Below are positions 33,957 through 42,757 of a stretch of DNA of 64,000 nucleotides, one piece after another; position 1 is the stretch's first letter, and each line of letters begins with the position of its first letter. This stretch comes from Streptomyces sp. H27-H1 (GTDB taxonomy: Bacteria; Actinomycetota; Actinomycetes; Streptomycetales; Streptomycetaceae). The position numbers were made by a program, and so were the translations under genes. The stretch lies in contig NZ_JAPNLJ010000008.1 of NCBI RefSeq assembly GCF_026627445.1, positions 186,001-250,000 on the forward strand, read 5' to 3'. The notes beneath the pieces were generated by a model. That model ran no database searches, was not told the DNA's origin, and saw only the letters and a list, made by a program, of their open reading frames with translations.

Positions 33957-34984
33957 GAGCCCTCCTCGAGGGTGGCGGTCAGCGGCGCGGACAGCGGCGC
34001 GGCGGGCGGGACGGTGAACGTGACCGGCCGGCGCGGGCGGTTGTCGACTTCGAGGCGGAAGACGTCGAAGCGGTTGTAGTGCCCGGTGATGTCGTGCATC
34101 TGCTTGGGCTGGATGCACCGGGCCAGGTCGATCTCGGCGTAGACGATGCCCTCGACGTCGACGAGCGGCTCCGTGACCGGCCGGCCGTCGGGGCCGAAGA
34201 TCCCGGACAGGGCGCTGCGCGGGCGGTTGAACAGGGCCCGGACCGCCTCGTCCTCCCCGGCGACGGCGTCGATGATCTCGGGGGAGACGGTGGAGCAGGC
34301 GACGACCGAGAAGACCTTGCCCTCGAAGCTGTGGGCGGCGGTCCGCACGGCGATGGCATCGGCCATGTCGTAGTCGGCGGGCGCCACCGGAAGGGCGATG
34401 TAGCAGGCCGCGTGCACGAGTTCGCCCTGGGCCAGGAGCGCGAAGCGAGCCAGGGTATTGGTGTTCTCCCCGCAGGCGAGGGCGCCGAGCGGGCCGACGG
34501 GGGTCGGGTGCACGCGCAGGGAACTGCCGTCGCCGCCGGTCCAGGTGAGCTTCTCGGCCCAGGTGGGCACCAGTTTGCGGTGCACGCCGAGCAGTTCGCC
34601 GTCGGGGCCGATGGTGAGCAGGGTGTTGTAGAGCACGCCCAGGCTGTGCGGCGCGCGCTCGTTGACCCCGATGACCAGGACGATCCCGTACTGGCGGGCC
34701 GCCGCGCGCAGGGTGTCGACGTGCGGGCCGGGGATGTCGATGGAGGCGCGCTGCAGGCGCTCGAACCAGGGCGAGCCCTGGACGGGGTTCATCGTCCAGT
34801 TCCAGTACGGGTACCCGGGCACGAACGCCTCGGGGAAGACCACGAGTTCGGCGCCCTTCCCGGCGGCCTCGGCGATCAGGGCGACGGCCTTGTCGACGGT
34901 GGCAGCGGGATCGAGGTAGACGGGGGCGGCCTGTACGGCGGCCGCGATGAAGCGGGGCAGGTCACGCTGGGGAGGGGTCTCCAT
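33953..34984 (-). CDS. Nitrilase (C-N hydrolase superfamily)
   Basis: The 343-aa protein has the Glu-Lys-Cys triad: VVFPEAFVPGYPYWNW (Glu about residue 49), HRKLVPTWAEKLTW (Lys about 134) and ALACGENTNTLARFAL (Cys about 168). It should turn a nitrile into a carboxylate and ammonia. It is not needed for salicylate breakdown itself, so it probably widens the input, for example 2-hydroxybenzonitrile to salicylate; that is inference. It lies 19 bases after the hydroxylase and overlaps the dioxygenase start, so it is an integral operon member. Confidence 0.9.
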   Translation of the reverse strand: METPPQRDLPRFIAAAVQAAPVYLDPAATVDKAVALIAEAAGKGAELVVFPEAFVPGYPYWNWTMNPVQGSPWFERLQRASIDIPGPHVDTLRAAARQYGIVLVIGVNERAPHSLGVLYNTLLTIGPDGELLGVHRKLVPTWAEKLTWTGGDGSSLRVHPTPVGPLGALACGENTNTLARFALLAQGELVHAACYIALPVAPADYDMADAIAVRTAAHSFEGKVFSVVACSTVSPEIIDAVAGEDEAVRALFNRPRSALSGIFGPDGRPVTEPLVDVEGIVYAEIDLARCIQPKQMHDITGHYNRFDVFRLEVDNRPRRPVTFTVPPAAPLSAPLTATLEEGS

Positions 34985-35003
34985 GGGATCTCGGCCGTTC
35001 CGT

Positions 35004-37295
35004 TCAGAGGGCCGGCGCGGTCACGCGCGGCAGCCATCGCTGGTGCACCGGTGCGGCGGGCTGCCGCAGCAGTTCGAGGCGGGGCGGGACCCGGTCGGTG
35101 CGCGAGGCCGGCGGCCGGGCACTGCCGGCCCGCCAGGACGGGGCCCAGGGCGCCGCCGGTCCGCGGTACCCCTGGGCGGCGGCCGCGTGCAGGGTCCACA
35201 GGGGGTCGTGGAGCTGGGCGCGGCCCACCGCACACAGGTCGGCCCGGCCGGCCAGGATCACCGAGTTCACGTCGTCGTAGGTGGAGATCGCGCCGACGGC
35301 GATGGTCGCCGCCCCGGTGGCGTTGCGGATCAGATCGGCGTAGGGGGTCTGGTAGCTGCGGCCGAAGCGGGGCCGCTCGTGGGCCACGACCTCGCCGGTC
35401 GAGACGTCGAGGGCGTCGGCGCCCGCAGACGTCAGGGCGCGGGCGATGCGCACGGCGTCCGCCTCCTCCAGCCCGCCCTCGGCCCAGTCGGCGGCCGAGA
35501 CCCGGACCAGGAGGGCCTTCGTGGCCGGCCACACCGCCCGTACCGCGCCCAGCACTTCGAGCGGGAAGCGCAGCCGGCCGTCCACGGCGCCGCCGTACTC
35601 GTCGGTGCGCCGGTTCGTCAGCGGGGACAGGAACCCGGACATCAGATGGCCGTGCCCGAACTGCAGCTCCAGGACGTCGAAGCCCGCCCGGTCGGCGCGC
35701 TCGGCCGCCCGCACGAAGTCCCGTACGACCAGGTCCATATCGGCGCGGCCCGCCTCGCGGGGCACGGGGCTCCGCTCGTCCCACGGCAGACCGGAGGCGG
35801 CCAGCAGCGGTCCTTCGGCGGCCCGGCGGCCGGCGTGGGTCAGCTGGATGCCGAGGCAGGCGTCCGACTGGCCGTGCACGAAGTCGGTGATCCGCCGCCA
35901 GGCCGCCTCCTGCTCGTCGGTCCACAGGCCGGGACAGCCCGCGTCGGTGCGGCCGTCGGCGCTGACCGCCGTCATGCCGGCGATGACCAGGGCCGCGCCG
36001 CCGAGACTCTGGGTGCCCAGGTGGACGAGGTCGAAGTCACCCGGGACCCCGTCGCGGGCCGTGGACAGGGCCATGGGCGGTACGACGATCCGGTTGCGCA
36101 GGCGCAGGCCGCCGAGCCGGAAGGGCCGGAACATGGGCGGCACCGGCGCCGAGGCGTTGACGGAGGTGGTGAACTCCTCGTCGCGCACCCGCAGGTTGTC
36201 GTAGGTGACCCGGCGGCTGCGGGTCAGCAGGTTGAAGGCGAACTGGTGCGGATCCTGCCCCGTGTACCGGTCGATGTTCTCGAACCATTCGAGGCTGGCC
36301 TGGGCCGCCCGCTGGGTGGACTCCACGACCGGCTTGCGCTCGTCCTCGTAGGCGGCCAGCGCGCTCTCCACGTCGGGGTGTTCGTGCAGACAGGCGGCCA
36401 GCGCGAGGGCGTCCTCCATGGCGAGCTTGGTGCCGGAGCCGATGGAGAAGTGGGCCGTGTGCGCGGCGTCCCCGAGCAGCACGGTGTTCGCGTGGCGCCA
36501 GGTGCGGTTGCGCACGGTGGTGAAGCGCAGCCACTTGGAGTTGTTGGGGATGAGCCGGTGGCCGTCCAGGTGCGCTGCGAGGATCTCCTCGCAGCGCCGG
36601 ATCCCCTCCTCGTCACTGGCACCGGGCGGCAGTTCCAACCCTTCGGACCGGGCGAAGCCGCCGCTCCGCCAGGTGTCCTCGTCCATCTCGACGATGAAGG
36701 TGGAGCGGGTGTCGTCGTACGGGTACGCGTGCACCTGCAGAGTGCCGAAGTCCCCCTCCTCGACGATGAAGGTGAAGGCCTCGAAGACCTTGTCCGTGCC
36801 GAGCCACATGTAGCGGCCCGAGCGCTCGTCGAGATCGGCGCCGAAGGTGTCGGCGTAGGCGGCCCGGGTGGCCGAGCGCACGCCGTCACAGGCGACCACC
36901 AGGTCGTATTCGGCGGCCAGTTGCTCCGGTGGCGGGGCCTGGGTGCGATAGCGGACGTCCACCTCCAGGGCGGCGCAGCGCTCCTGGAGGATGCCCAGAA
37001 GCCGGCGCCGGCCCAGGGCGGCGAAACCGTGGCCGCCGGAGGTGAGGGTCCGGCCGCGGTGGCGGACGTCGATGTCGCTCCAACGGGCGAACTCCGCCGA
37101 CATCGCGGCATGGACGGCGGGATCGGCCTGCGCGATGCCGTCGAGGGTCTCGTCGGAGAAGACGACTCCGAAGCCGAAGGTGTCGTCGGGAGCGTTGCGC
37201 TCCCAGACGGTGACCTCCCAGTGCGGGGAGAGCTGCTTGGCCAGGGCTGCGAAGTACAGGCCGCCCGGCCCGCCTCCGATGACTGCTATGCGCAC
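35004..37295 (-). CDS. Salicylyl-CoA 5-hydroxylase-like FAD monooxygenase/OYE fusion
   Basis: In the 763-aa protein residues 1-380 are a group A flavin monooxygenase: IAVIGGGPGGLYFAALAKQL, VVACDGVRSATR and NTVLLGDAAHTAHFSIGSGT. Residues about 395-740 form an Old Yellow Enzyme barrel (MFRPFRLGGLRLRNRIVVPP, IQLTHAGRRA, FGHGHLMSGFLSPLTNRRTD). This two-domain architecture is known from 2-aminobenzoyl-CoA monooxygenase/reductase and salicylyl-CoA 5-hydroxylase. The adjacent gentisate-type dioxygenase favours the latter. GTG start inside the end of the ligase gene (10-base overlap), implying coupled translation. Substrate choice between salicylyl-CoA and anthraniloyl-CoA needs assay. Confidence 0.88.
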   Translation of the reverse strand: MRIAVIGGGPGGLYFAALAKQLSPHWEVTVWERNAPDDTFGFGVVFSDETLDGIAQADPAVHAAMSAEFARWSDIDVRHRGRTLTSGGHGFAALGRRRLLGILQERCAALEVDVRYRTQAPPPEQLAAEYDLVVACDGVRSATRAAYADTFGADLDERSGRYMWLGTDKVFEAFTFIVEEGDFGTLQVHAYPYDDTRSTFIVEMDEDTWRSGGFARSEGLELPPGASDEEGIRRCEEILAAHLDGHRLIPNNSKWLRFTTVRNRTWRHANTVLLGDAAHTAHFSIGSGTKLAMEDALALAACLHEHPDVESALAAYEDERKPVVESTQRAAQASLEWFENIDRYTGQDPHQFAFNLLTRSRRVTYDNLRVRDEEFTTSVNASAPVPPMFRPFRLGGLRLRNRIVVPPMALSTARDGVPGDFDLVHLGTQSLGGAALVIAGMTAVSADGRTDAGCPGLWTDEQEAAWRRITDFVHGQSDACLGIQLTHAGRRAAEGPLLAASGLPWDERSPVPREAGRADMDLVVRDFVRAAERADRAGFDVLELQFGHGHLMSGFLSPLTNRRTDEYGGAVDGRLRFPLEVLGAVRAVWPATKALLVRVSAADWAEGGLEEADAVRIARALTSAGADALDVSTGEVVAHERPRFGRSYQTPYADLIRNATGAATIAVGAISTYDDVNSVILAGRADLCAVGRAQLHDPLWTLHAAAAQGYRGPAAPWAPSWRAGSARPPASRTDRVPPRLELLRQPAAPVHQRWLPRVTAPAL

Positions 37296-39523
37296 GGGGC
37301 GCCTCCTCGGTGGTTCTCGATCAGTTCGGGGGCCTGGCGGCCCGCCTTCGTGAGGACCTCGCGGACCTCGGCCGGCCAGGGGGTGGTCCCGGTGGCGCGG
37401 GCGGCCGAGTGGGCGATGACCATGCGGCCGGTGGCGGCCTCCGTGCCCTCCTCGCCGTGGACGGTGAAGGCGTAGTGCAGGGAGCTCGCGCCGACCTTGG
37501 TGATCCGCAGCTCGGTCCGCACGGCCTCGCCGAACCAGAGCCGGGCCCGGTAGTCGGCCTCGAAGTGGACGCGGGGCGTGCTGCCGAAGAGGTGCGCCAG
37601 GCCCAGTCGGCGCAGGAGCACGGCCTCGGCGGCCTCGACCCAGCGCACGACGGTGGAGTGGTGGTAGTGGCCGGCCGCGTCGGTGTCCATCCACTCGACG
37701 CGCCGTTCGACGACGACGCTGGGCAGGTGCGGCACCCGGGCCTCGGGACACCCGGCGGCGCAGCCGCCGTCGTTCGGGGCCGGGTTCGCGTCGGCGACCG
37801 GGCTCGGGTCCGCGACCGGGCCCGCGGGCGTGGGCGTGGATGCGGGGATCGGGTCCGGGGCGGGAAGAGCCGTCGACTCCCTTCCCCTGGTGCGGAGTTC
37901 GGAGCGGCGGAGCTTGCCGGTCTCCGTACGGGGGAGGCCGGTGACGAACTCCACGGCCCGTGGGTACTTGAACGGGGCGATGGCCGCTTTGACGTGGTTC
38001 TGGAGCTCGAGGGCGGTCTCGGGCGCGGCCGGGACGCCGGCGCACAGCACCACGTACGCCTTGACGAGCATGCCGCGGCGGTCGTCGGGCACTCCGACGA
38101 CACCGCAGTCCGCCACGTAGGGATGGCCGGCCAGTACCTTTTCGACCTCGGGTCCCGCGATGTTGTAGCCCGAGGAAACGATCATGTCGTCGCTGCGGGC
38201 CACGTACCAGAAGTAGCCGTCGGCGTCGCGGATGTAGGTGTCACCGGTGATGTTCCACCCGCCCCGGACGTACGTGGACTGGCGCGGGTCGTCCAGGTAG
38301 CGGCAGCCCGTGGGCCCGGTGACGGCCAGCAGGCCGGGGTGCCCGTCGGGGACGGGCGCCCCGTTCTCGTCGACCACGGCGGCTCGGTAGCCGGGGACCG
38401 GCCGCCCCGTGGAGCCGGGCCGGATGTCCTCGTCGGCCGCGGAGATGAACACGTGCAGCATCTCGGTGGCGCCGATGCCGTCGATGATGCGCAGGCCGGT
38501 GGCCGCATGGAACTCTTCCCAGACGGCGGCGGGCAGCGGTTCGCCCGCCGATACGCAGCGGCGCAGGCCCGACAGCCGGTCGGCCGCGCCGGCGGCCAGG
38601 ATCGCGCGGTAGGCGGTGGGCGCGGTGAACAGGATGCTCACCCCGTGCGCGGCTACGAGGTCGGCCAGCTGCAGTGGCGTCGCCGACTCCACGAGCAGGG
38701 TGGCGGCGCCGACCCGCAGCGGGAAGACGACCAGGCCGCCGAGCCCGAAGGTGAACGCGAGCGGCGGGGTGCCGGTGAACACGTCGTCGGGGCCCGGCCG
38801 CAGGATGTGCCGGGAGAAGGTGTCGGCGTTGGCGAGCACGTCCCGGTGGAAGTGCAGGGTCGCCTTGGGCAGCCCGGTGGTGCCGGAGGTGAAGGCGATC
38901 AGCGCCACGTCGTCCGCGGCGGTGTCCACGGTGGTGAAGACCCCGTCCTTGGCGGCGCAGCGGACGGAGAGGTCGTCCTCGCCGGGGCCGCCGTACGCGA
39001 TCACCCGCAGGCCGGTGCCATCGGTGCCATCGGTGCCGTCGGAGCCGGCCGCGGTGGCGGCTTCGAGCTCTTCGAGGGAGCGGTGGTCGCACAGGGCGAC
39101 GGCGGGCCGGCTGATCTCGCACAGCCCGGCGAGCTCGGCGGCGCGCAGCAGCGGCACCGTGGTGACGGCCACGCCGCCCGCCTTCAGCACGCCGAACCAG
39201 GCGGCGACGAGCCAGGGGGTGTTGGGGCCGCGCAGCAGTACGCGGTTCCCGGGACGCAGGCCCAGGTCCTCGGTCAGTACCTGGGCGACCTGGTTGGCGC
39301 GCCGACGCAGGTCGCCGTAGGTCCAGCGCTCGGTCGGGGTCAGCAGGCAGGGGCGGTCGGGGCCCCAGCGCTCGACGGCGTCGTCGAGGAGGCTGCGGGC
39401 GCAGTTGAGCCGGTCGGGGTAGTCCAACTCCGGTAGATCGAAGTGAAGTCGGGGCCAGAGCTCGAACGGCGGAAGCCGGTCGCGGCAGAAGGAATCGGCA
39501 TGCGCCGAAGGGGAGAGCTCCAT
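37286..39523 (-). CDS. Aryl-CoA ligase fused to hotdog thioesterase
   Basis: In the 745-aa protein residues 1-560 are an ANL adenylate-forming ligase close to 2-aminobenzoate/benzoate-CoA ligases: AFTSGTTGLPKATLHFH (P-loop), GIGATEMLHVF, SSGYNIAGPEVEKVL and RTETGKLRRSEL (catalytic Lys). A Pro/Ala/Asn linker (about 565-600) joins a 4HBT hotdog thioesterase (about 610-735; VEWMDTDAAGHYHHSTVVRW). One protein could thus load the aromatic acid onto CoA and release gentisate after 5-hydroxylation. The ATG at 39523 is preferred over TTG 39538. First gene of the operon, 35 bases after the predicted transcription start. Confidence 0.9.
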   Translation of the reverse strand: MELSPSAHADSFCRDRLPPFELWPRLHFDLPELDYPDRLNCARSLLDDAVERWGPDRPCLLTPTERWTYGDLRRRANQVAQVLTEDLGLRPGNRVLLRGPNTPWLVAAWFGVLKAGGVAVTTVPLLRAAELAGLCEISRPAVALCDHRSLEELEAATAAGSDGTDGTDGTGLRVIAYGGPGEDDLSVRCAAKDGVFTTVDTAADDVALIAFTSGTTGLPKATLHFHRDVLANADTFSRHILRPGPDDVFTGTPPLAFTFGLGGLVVFPLRVGAATLLVESATPLQLADLVAAHGVSILFTAPTAYRAILAAGAADRLSGLRRCVSAGEPLPAAVWEEFHAATGLRIIDGIGATEMLHVFISAADEDIRPGSTGRPVPGYRAAVVDENGAPVPDGHPGLLAVTGPTGCRYLDDPRQSTYVRGGWNITGDTYIRDADGYFWYVARSDDMIVSSGYNIAGPEVEKVLAGHPYVADCGVVGVPDDRRGMLVKAYVVLCAGVPAAPETALELQNHVKAAIAPFKYPRAVEFVTGLPRTETGKLRRSELRTRGRESTALPAPDPIPASTPTPAGPVADPSPVADANPAPNDGGCAAGCPEARVPHLPSVVVERRVEWMDTDAAGHYHHSTVVRWVEAAEAVLLRRLGLAHLFGSTPRVHFEADYRARLWFGEAVRTELRITKVGASSLHYAFTVHGEEGTEAATGRMVIAHSAARATGTTPWPAEVREVLTKAGRQAPELIENHRGGAPCA

Positions 39524-39565
39524 GGGGCGGCACCTCAATCAGGGAGCAGCGGGGGAGATGGGGCA

Positions 39566-39609
39566 AGTATCTCGATAAAATGGCGGCCGTCAATTCCTCG
39601 CGATATTTC
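39566..39609 (-). promoter_or_regulatory. Promoter of the aryl-CoA operon
   Basis: On the minus strand TTGACG (39593-39588), a 16-base spacer, and GATACT (39571-39566) form a promoter, with an upstream AATATCGCGAGG element. The block matches 45843-45886 upstream of the carboxylesterase at 31 of 44 positions with identical spacing. Confidence 0.65.
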
Positions 39610-39736
39610 TGTGAGGTGATGGTCGCGCTCGGCGCCGCGTCCGGGGCTCGCCGTGAAGGCTCTCGAGAGGCTCTGTGGCCGTGCTCCCGGGGTTCCCCGG
39701 TCCTCCTCGGGTCCTCGGTGTGGGCTTCGCCACTTC

Positions 39737-40210
39737 TCAGACGGCGGGTACGCGCACACTCACGGATTTGCCGAACTCATCGGCCCTGACGCTGAGTCGA
39801 CCGCCGCTTTCGGCTGCCATCAGTTGCACGATCAGCAGCCCCCGCCCGTCCTCGGCCCCGGGATCGACCACGGCCCCTGGGTGCGGCAGCCGGGGGAGCG
39901 AGGAGGCCCCATCGGCCACGTCGAGCCGGAGCCACCCTCCCCGCAGGGAGACCCGGACGCGCAGGCGGCCGGGGTCGGCGGCGTGCAGGACGACATTTGC
40001 GACCAGCTCGCTGACGGCCAGCAGCAGGAGGTCCGCGATGTCGCCGGCGATCTGCCAGCCGTCGAGCGTGGAACGGACCCGGGACCGCATCACGGGGACG
40101 GCCGCCGCGGTGGGCCGCGCTGCCCAGTGACCGAAGCCGCGGGCCCGGGGGGAGGCTGAGGCGATCGGGCCGGAGGGGCGTGTGGTGGGGGGAGGGGCGG
40201 AGCTGAGCAT
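39737..40210 (-). CDS. RsbW-like ATP-binding regulator
   Basis: The 157-aa HATPase_c_2 protein has the N-box LLLLAVSELVANVVLHAADP, DVADGASS (D-box region) and GRGLLIVQLMAAESGGR. A Pro/Ala-rich N-terminus precedes the domain. Likely an anti-sigma/kinase type regulator like 6774-7202. It lies 213 bases upstream of the CoA-ligase gene on the same strand but has no evident role in that pathway. Confidence 0.85.
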   Translation of the reverse strand: MLSSAPPPTTRPSGPIASASPRARGFGHWAARPTAAAVPVMRSRVRSTLDGWQIAGDIADLLLLAVSELVANVVLHAADPGRLRVRVSLRGGWLRLDVADGASSLPRLPHPGAVVDPGAEDGRGLLIVQLMAAESGGRLSVRADEFGKSVSVRVPAV

Positions 40211-40326
40211 GGCGTGCTCCCGGAAGGGGAAGGCGACGGCATTCGCGCGGTGGCTCGTGTAACGGCCGGGGAACTTGGACTGCCCGTGCTCTTGTGGTCT
40301 GCGGAAATGCGTCGCTAGAGTCTCGA

Positions 40327-40338
40327 TTACACGTGTAA
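40327..40338. promoter_or_regulatory. LacI-type operator, site A
   Basis: TTACACGTGTAA is a perfect 12-base palindrome in the divergent gap before the alpha/beta hydrolase. Related sites lie at 42672, 46987 and 47099. Confidence 0.6.
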
Positions 40339-40514
40339 CACGCTAAGCCTCCGCGCTGGCTCGCGCAAGCATTTCGGACATACGTTACGAAGCCTTGTCC
40401 GTAGTGGTGGCCGCAGCCTTGGCGGGACCCGTACCCGGGCCCGGACCAGACCCGGACCCCGGCCCGCACCAGGACCCCGTCGGCCCCCAGGCCGAGCAGA
40501 TTGGAAGGGCCGCA

Positions 40515-41465
40515 GTGACGCAATCGCCCCCCGCCTCGATCGACCTGGCGGACATGACCTGGCCGCCCCCGCCGTTCGGCAACCCCGCGCCCGCGGTGCT
40601 GGGCGCGGACGGGATCCGCCGTTTCGAGGGGGTGGCCTACGCGACCTCTCCCGGCTACCGGCCGCGGCTCCTCGACGTCCTGGTGCCCGAGGGCGAGGGG
40701 CCCTTCCCCGCGGTGGTGTGGATCCACGGCGGTGGCTGGCTGGACGGCGACCGCCGCTATCCGCCGCCGACCGTTCCCGTGGAGCTGCTGCACGGATCGG
40801 TGCTGGGGGCCGGCCTCGCACTCGTCTCGATCGACTACCGGCACAGCCTGGAGGCCCCCTTCCCGGCCCAGTTGCACGACGTGAAAGCCGCGATCCGCTA
40901 CGTCCGCAAGTTCGCCGCGGTCCTGGGCGTGGACCCGGAGCGGATCGGGGTCTGGGGCGAGTCCGCCGGAGGCCACCTGGCCGCCCTCGCCGGGGTCGTC
41001 GGCGCGGACACCCCGGACGCTGCCGCGCTGGAGGGGGTGCAGGGCGTCGGAGCCGGGGACACCGCCGTACGGGCCGTCGTGGACTGGTACGGGGTCGGTG
41101 ATTTGGTCACCATCGCCGAGCACCCCATGCCGCCGATGCCCGCCGGAGCCGAGTTCCCCGACCCGTACCAGGCCCTGCTCGGCGCGTCCGTCGCCGAACG
41201 GCCCGACCTGGCGCGGGCCGCGAGCCCGGTCACGTACGCCGTCGAGGGCGCGGACCCGCCGCCGTTCCTGCTGGTCCACGGAACGCGGGACGGGCTGGTC
41301 CCCTACAGCCAGAGCGAGCAGCTGGCCGCGGCCCTGACGAAGGCCGGGGGAGAGGTCACCCTGACTCCGGTGGAGGGCGCCGACCACATCTTCCTCGGAT
41401 CCCCCGACATCGGGCGGATCGTCGCGGACAGCGTCGCCTTCCTCACCGCCCACCTGGACGCCTGA
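40515..41465 (+). CDS. Alpha/beta hydrolase (HSL/BD-FAE-like esterase)
   Basis: The 316-aa protein has the oxyanion motif [17 protein letters not shown], the nucleophile elbow [16 protein letters not shown] (Ser about residue 158), Asp in [20 protein letters not shown] and His in [10 protein letters not shown], a full catalytic triad. No signal peptide, so it is a cytoplasmic esterase of the BD-FAE / hormone-sensitive-lipase group. GTG start with GGAAGGG upstream; a longer Pro/Gly-rich frame to 40395 looks non-coding. Palindromic site A lies 177 bases upstream and suggests control by the nearby LacI protein. Confidence 0.88.
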   Translation: MTQSPPASIDLADMTWPPPPFGNPAPAVLGADGIRRFEGVAYATSPGYRPRLLDVLVPEGEGPFPAVVWIHGGGWLDGDRRYPPPTVPVELLHGSVLGAGLALVSIDYRHSLEAPFPAQLHDVKAAIRYVRKFAAVLGVDPERIGVWGESAGGHLAALAGVVGADTPDAAALEGVQGVGAGDTAVRAVVDWYGVGDLVTIAEHPMPPMPAGAEFPDPYQALLGASVAERPDLARAASPVTYAVEGADPPPFLLVHGTRDGLVPYSQSEQLAAALTKAGGEVTLTPVEGADHIFLGSPDIGRIVADSVAFLTAHLDA

Positions 41466-41498
41466 GCCTGCACGACCCCTGTGGGGAAGCGGCTCGCG

Positions 41499-41538
41499 GC
41501 CGCGCCGGACGCCCCGTCGCCGGGGCGCCCGGCGCGGC
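41499..41538. terminator. Bidirectional terminator
   Basis: An 18-position stem with one mismatch (41499-41516 with 41521-41538) and a TCGC loop separates convergent genes. Confidence 0.8.
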
Positions 41539-41613
41539 GGCTGCCTTGCACGGACGCGGAGTTCGTCCAGGAACTGCCGCGACCCCCTGCGGCCGCGCGG
41601 GGGGCCGGTCGCC

Positions 41614-42621
41614 TCAGGAGGTCTCGCGCTGTACCAGGACTGCCCCTACCTCCGGTACGGGCGCCGTCGTGCCCGTCTCGATCAGATCGTGCACGGCGTC
41701 CGCGACCACTGCGGGCGAGACCATCTCCAGGCGGATCGAGGTGAGCGGGGGCTGCTGGAGGGCGGCGAGTACCAGGTCGTCGGAGCCCACGACCGCCACG
41801 TCCCCGGGTACGGAGATCCCCTCGGCCCGCAGGGCGTGCATGAGCAGCGCGGCGTACTCGTCGTTGTAGGCGAACACGGAGTCCAGATCGAGGCTCCGCC
41901 AGCGCCGGGCCAGCGCGGTCGCGGACTCCCGGGTGTAGGCGAGTTCCACCGGGGTCACCGTGGCCATGTGCCGGGCGGCGACCGATTGGGCGCCGGCGAG
42001 CCGCGGCGCGGCGAGGGTGCCGAGTCCGCGCTCCTGCGGCATGACCACGCCGATACGGGTCCTGCCGCGGGCGATCAGGTGCTCGGCGGCCGTGGCGCCG
42101 ATGCGGGCGTGGTCGAAGCAGATGGTGTGCACGCCCGGTACGGGGCGGGCGGCGAAGGCGAGCAGGCCGCGTACTCCGGCGCGATGGAGCAACTCGGCGG
42201 CCTGCGCGGTGAGCCGGTCGCCGTCGAGGGCGATGACAGCGGCCGGCCGCAGCTCGGCCCAGGCGCGGGCGGCGTCGAGGGGGTCGGCGAAGCGCCCCGC
42301 GTGGAGGACGGCGGTGTAGCCGTGCCGGTCGAGCTCGCTGTGCAGGTCGTCGACCCAGTCGCTGACGAGGCGGCCGACCGCCGAGATGGACGAGGGCATC
42401 AGCACGAGGTTGCTGCGGCCTGCCCGCAGGGACCGGGCCGCGGCGTGCGGTACATAGCCGAGCTGGCGGGCGGCATCGAGGACACGGGCACGGGCGGCTT
42501 CGCCGACGCGGTGTCCCTGGGTGTCGTTGAGGACGAAGGAGACCGTGGCGCGGGAGACCCCCGCGAGGCGGGCCACGTCTGCGCTGGTGGGGGATGCCCG
42601 GACAGGAGTGTCTTTGGCCAT
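41614..42621 (-). CDS. LacI-family transcriptional regulator
   Basis: The 335-aa protein has an N-terminal helix-turn-helix and hinge (SADVARLAGVSRATVSFVLN, LGYVPHAAARSLRAGRSN) and a periplasmic-binding-protein-like sensor domain ending VGSDDLVLAALQQPPLTSIR. Such repressors bind palindromes with a central CG and respond to a small ligand. TTACACGAGTTA lies about 51 bases upstream of its start, and better palindromes lie before the hydrolase and MFS genes, so it probably controls these and itself. The nearest good ribosome site is 14 bases from the ATG, so the start is slightly uncertain. Confidence 0.92.
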   Translation of the reverse strand: MAKDTPVRASPTSADVARLAGVSRATVSFVLNDTQGHRVGEAARARVLDAARQLGYVPHAAARSLRAGRSNLVLMPSSISAVGRLVSDWVDDLHSELDRHGYTAVLHAGRFADPLDAARAWAELRPAAVIALDGDRLTAQAAELLHRAGVRGLLAFAARPVPGVHTICFDHARIGATAAEHLIARGRTRIGVVMPQERGLGTLAAPRLAGAQSVAARHMATVTPVELAYTRESATALARRWRSLDLDSVFAYNDEYAALLMHALRAEGISVPGDVAVVGSDDLVLAALQQPPLTSIRLEMVSPAVVADAVHDLIETGTTAPVPEVGAVLVQRETS

Positions 42622-42671
42622 GACGTCGATCGACGCTCCTTTTGGTCGGCTCGGTGCCTTCCCTTCGGAGG

Positions 42672-42683
42672 TTACACGAGTTA
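42672..42683. promoter_or_regulatory. LacI-type operator, site D
   Basis: TTACACGAGTTA matches site A at 10 of 12 positions, upstream of the lacI-like gene, as expected for autoregulation. Confidence 0.5.
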
Positions 42684-42757
42684 GATCACCGGAGCGCGGG
42701 GCCGCCCGGATGTGCACAGGGCTTCGCGGGGGCCGAGTCCGGCCGGTCCGGCGCCCA

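Noticed and set aside
34947..37475. 842-codon open frame opposite the hydroxylase
   Set aside because: No domain pattern, while the minus strand shows all flavin and OYE motifs. The same reasoning removes 37310-39436 and 44261-46525.
30046..39523. Anthranilate (2-aminobenzoyl-CoA) pathway as the main reading of the operon
   Set aside because: Ligase and flavoprotein would fit, but the gentisate-type bicupin, FAH hydrolase and maleate isomerase are not needed in the known 2-aminobenzoyl-CoA route; kept only as an alternative.
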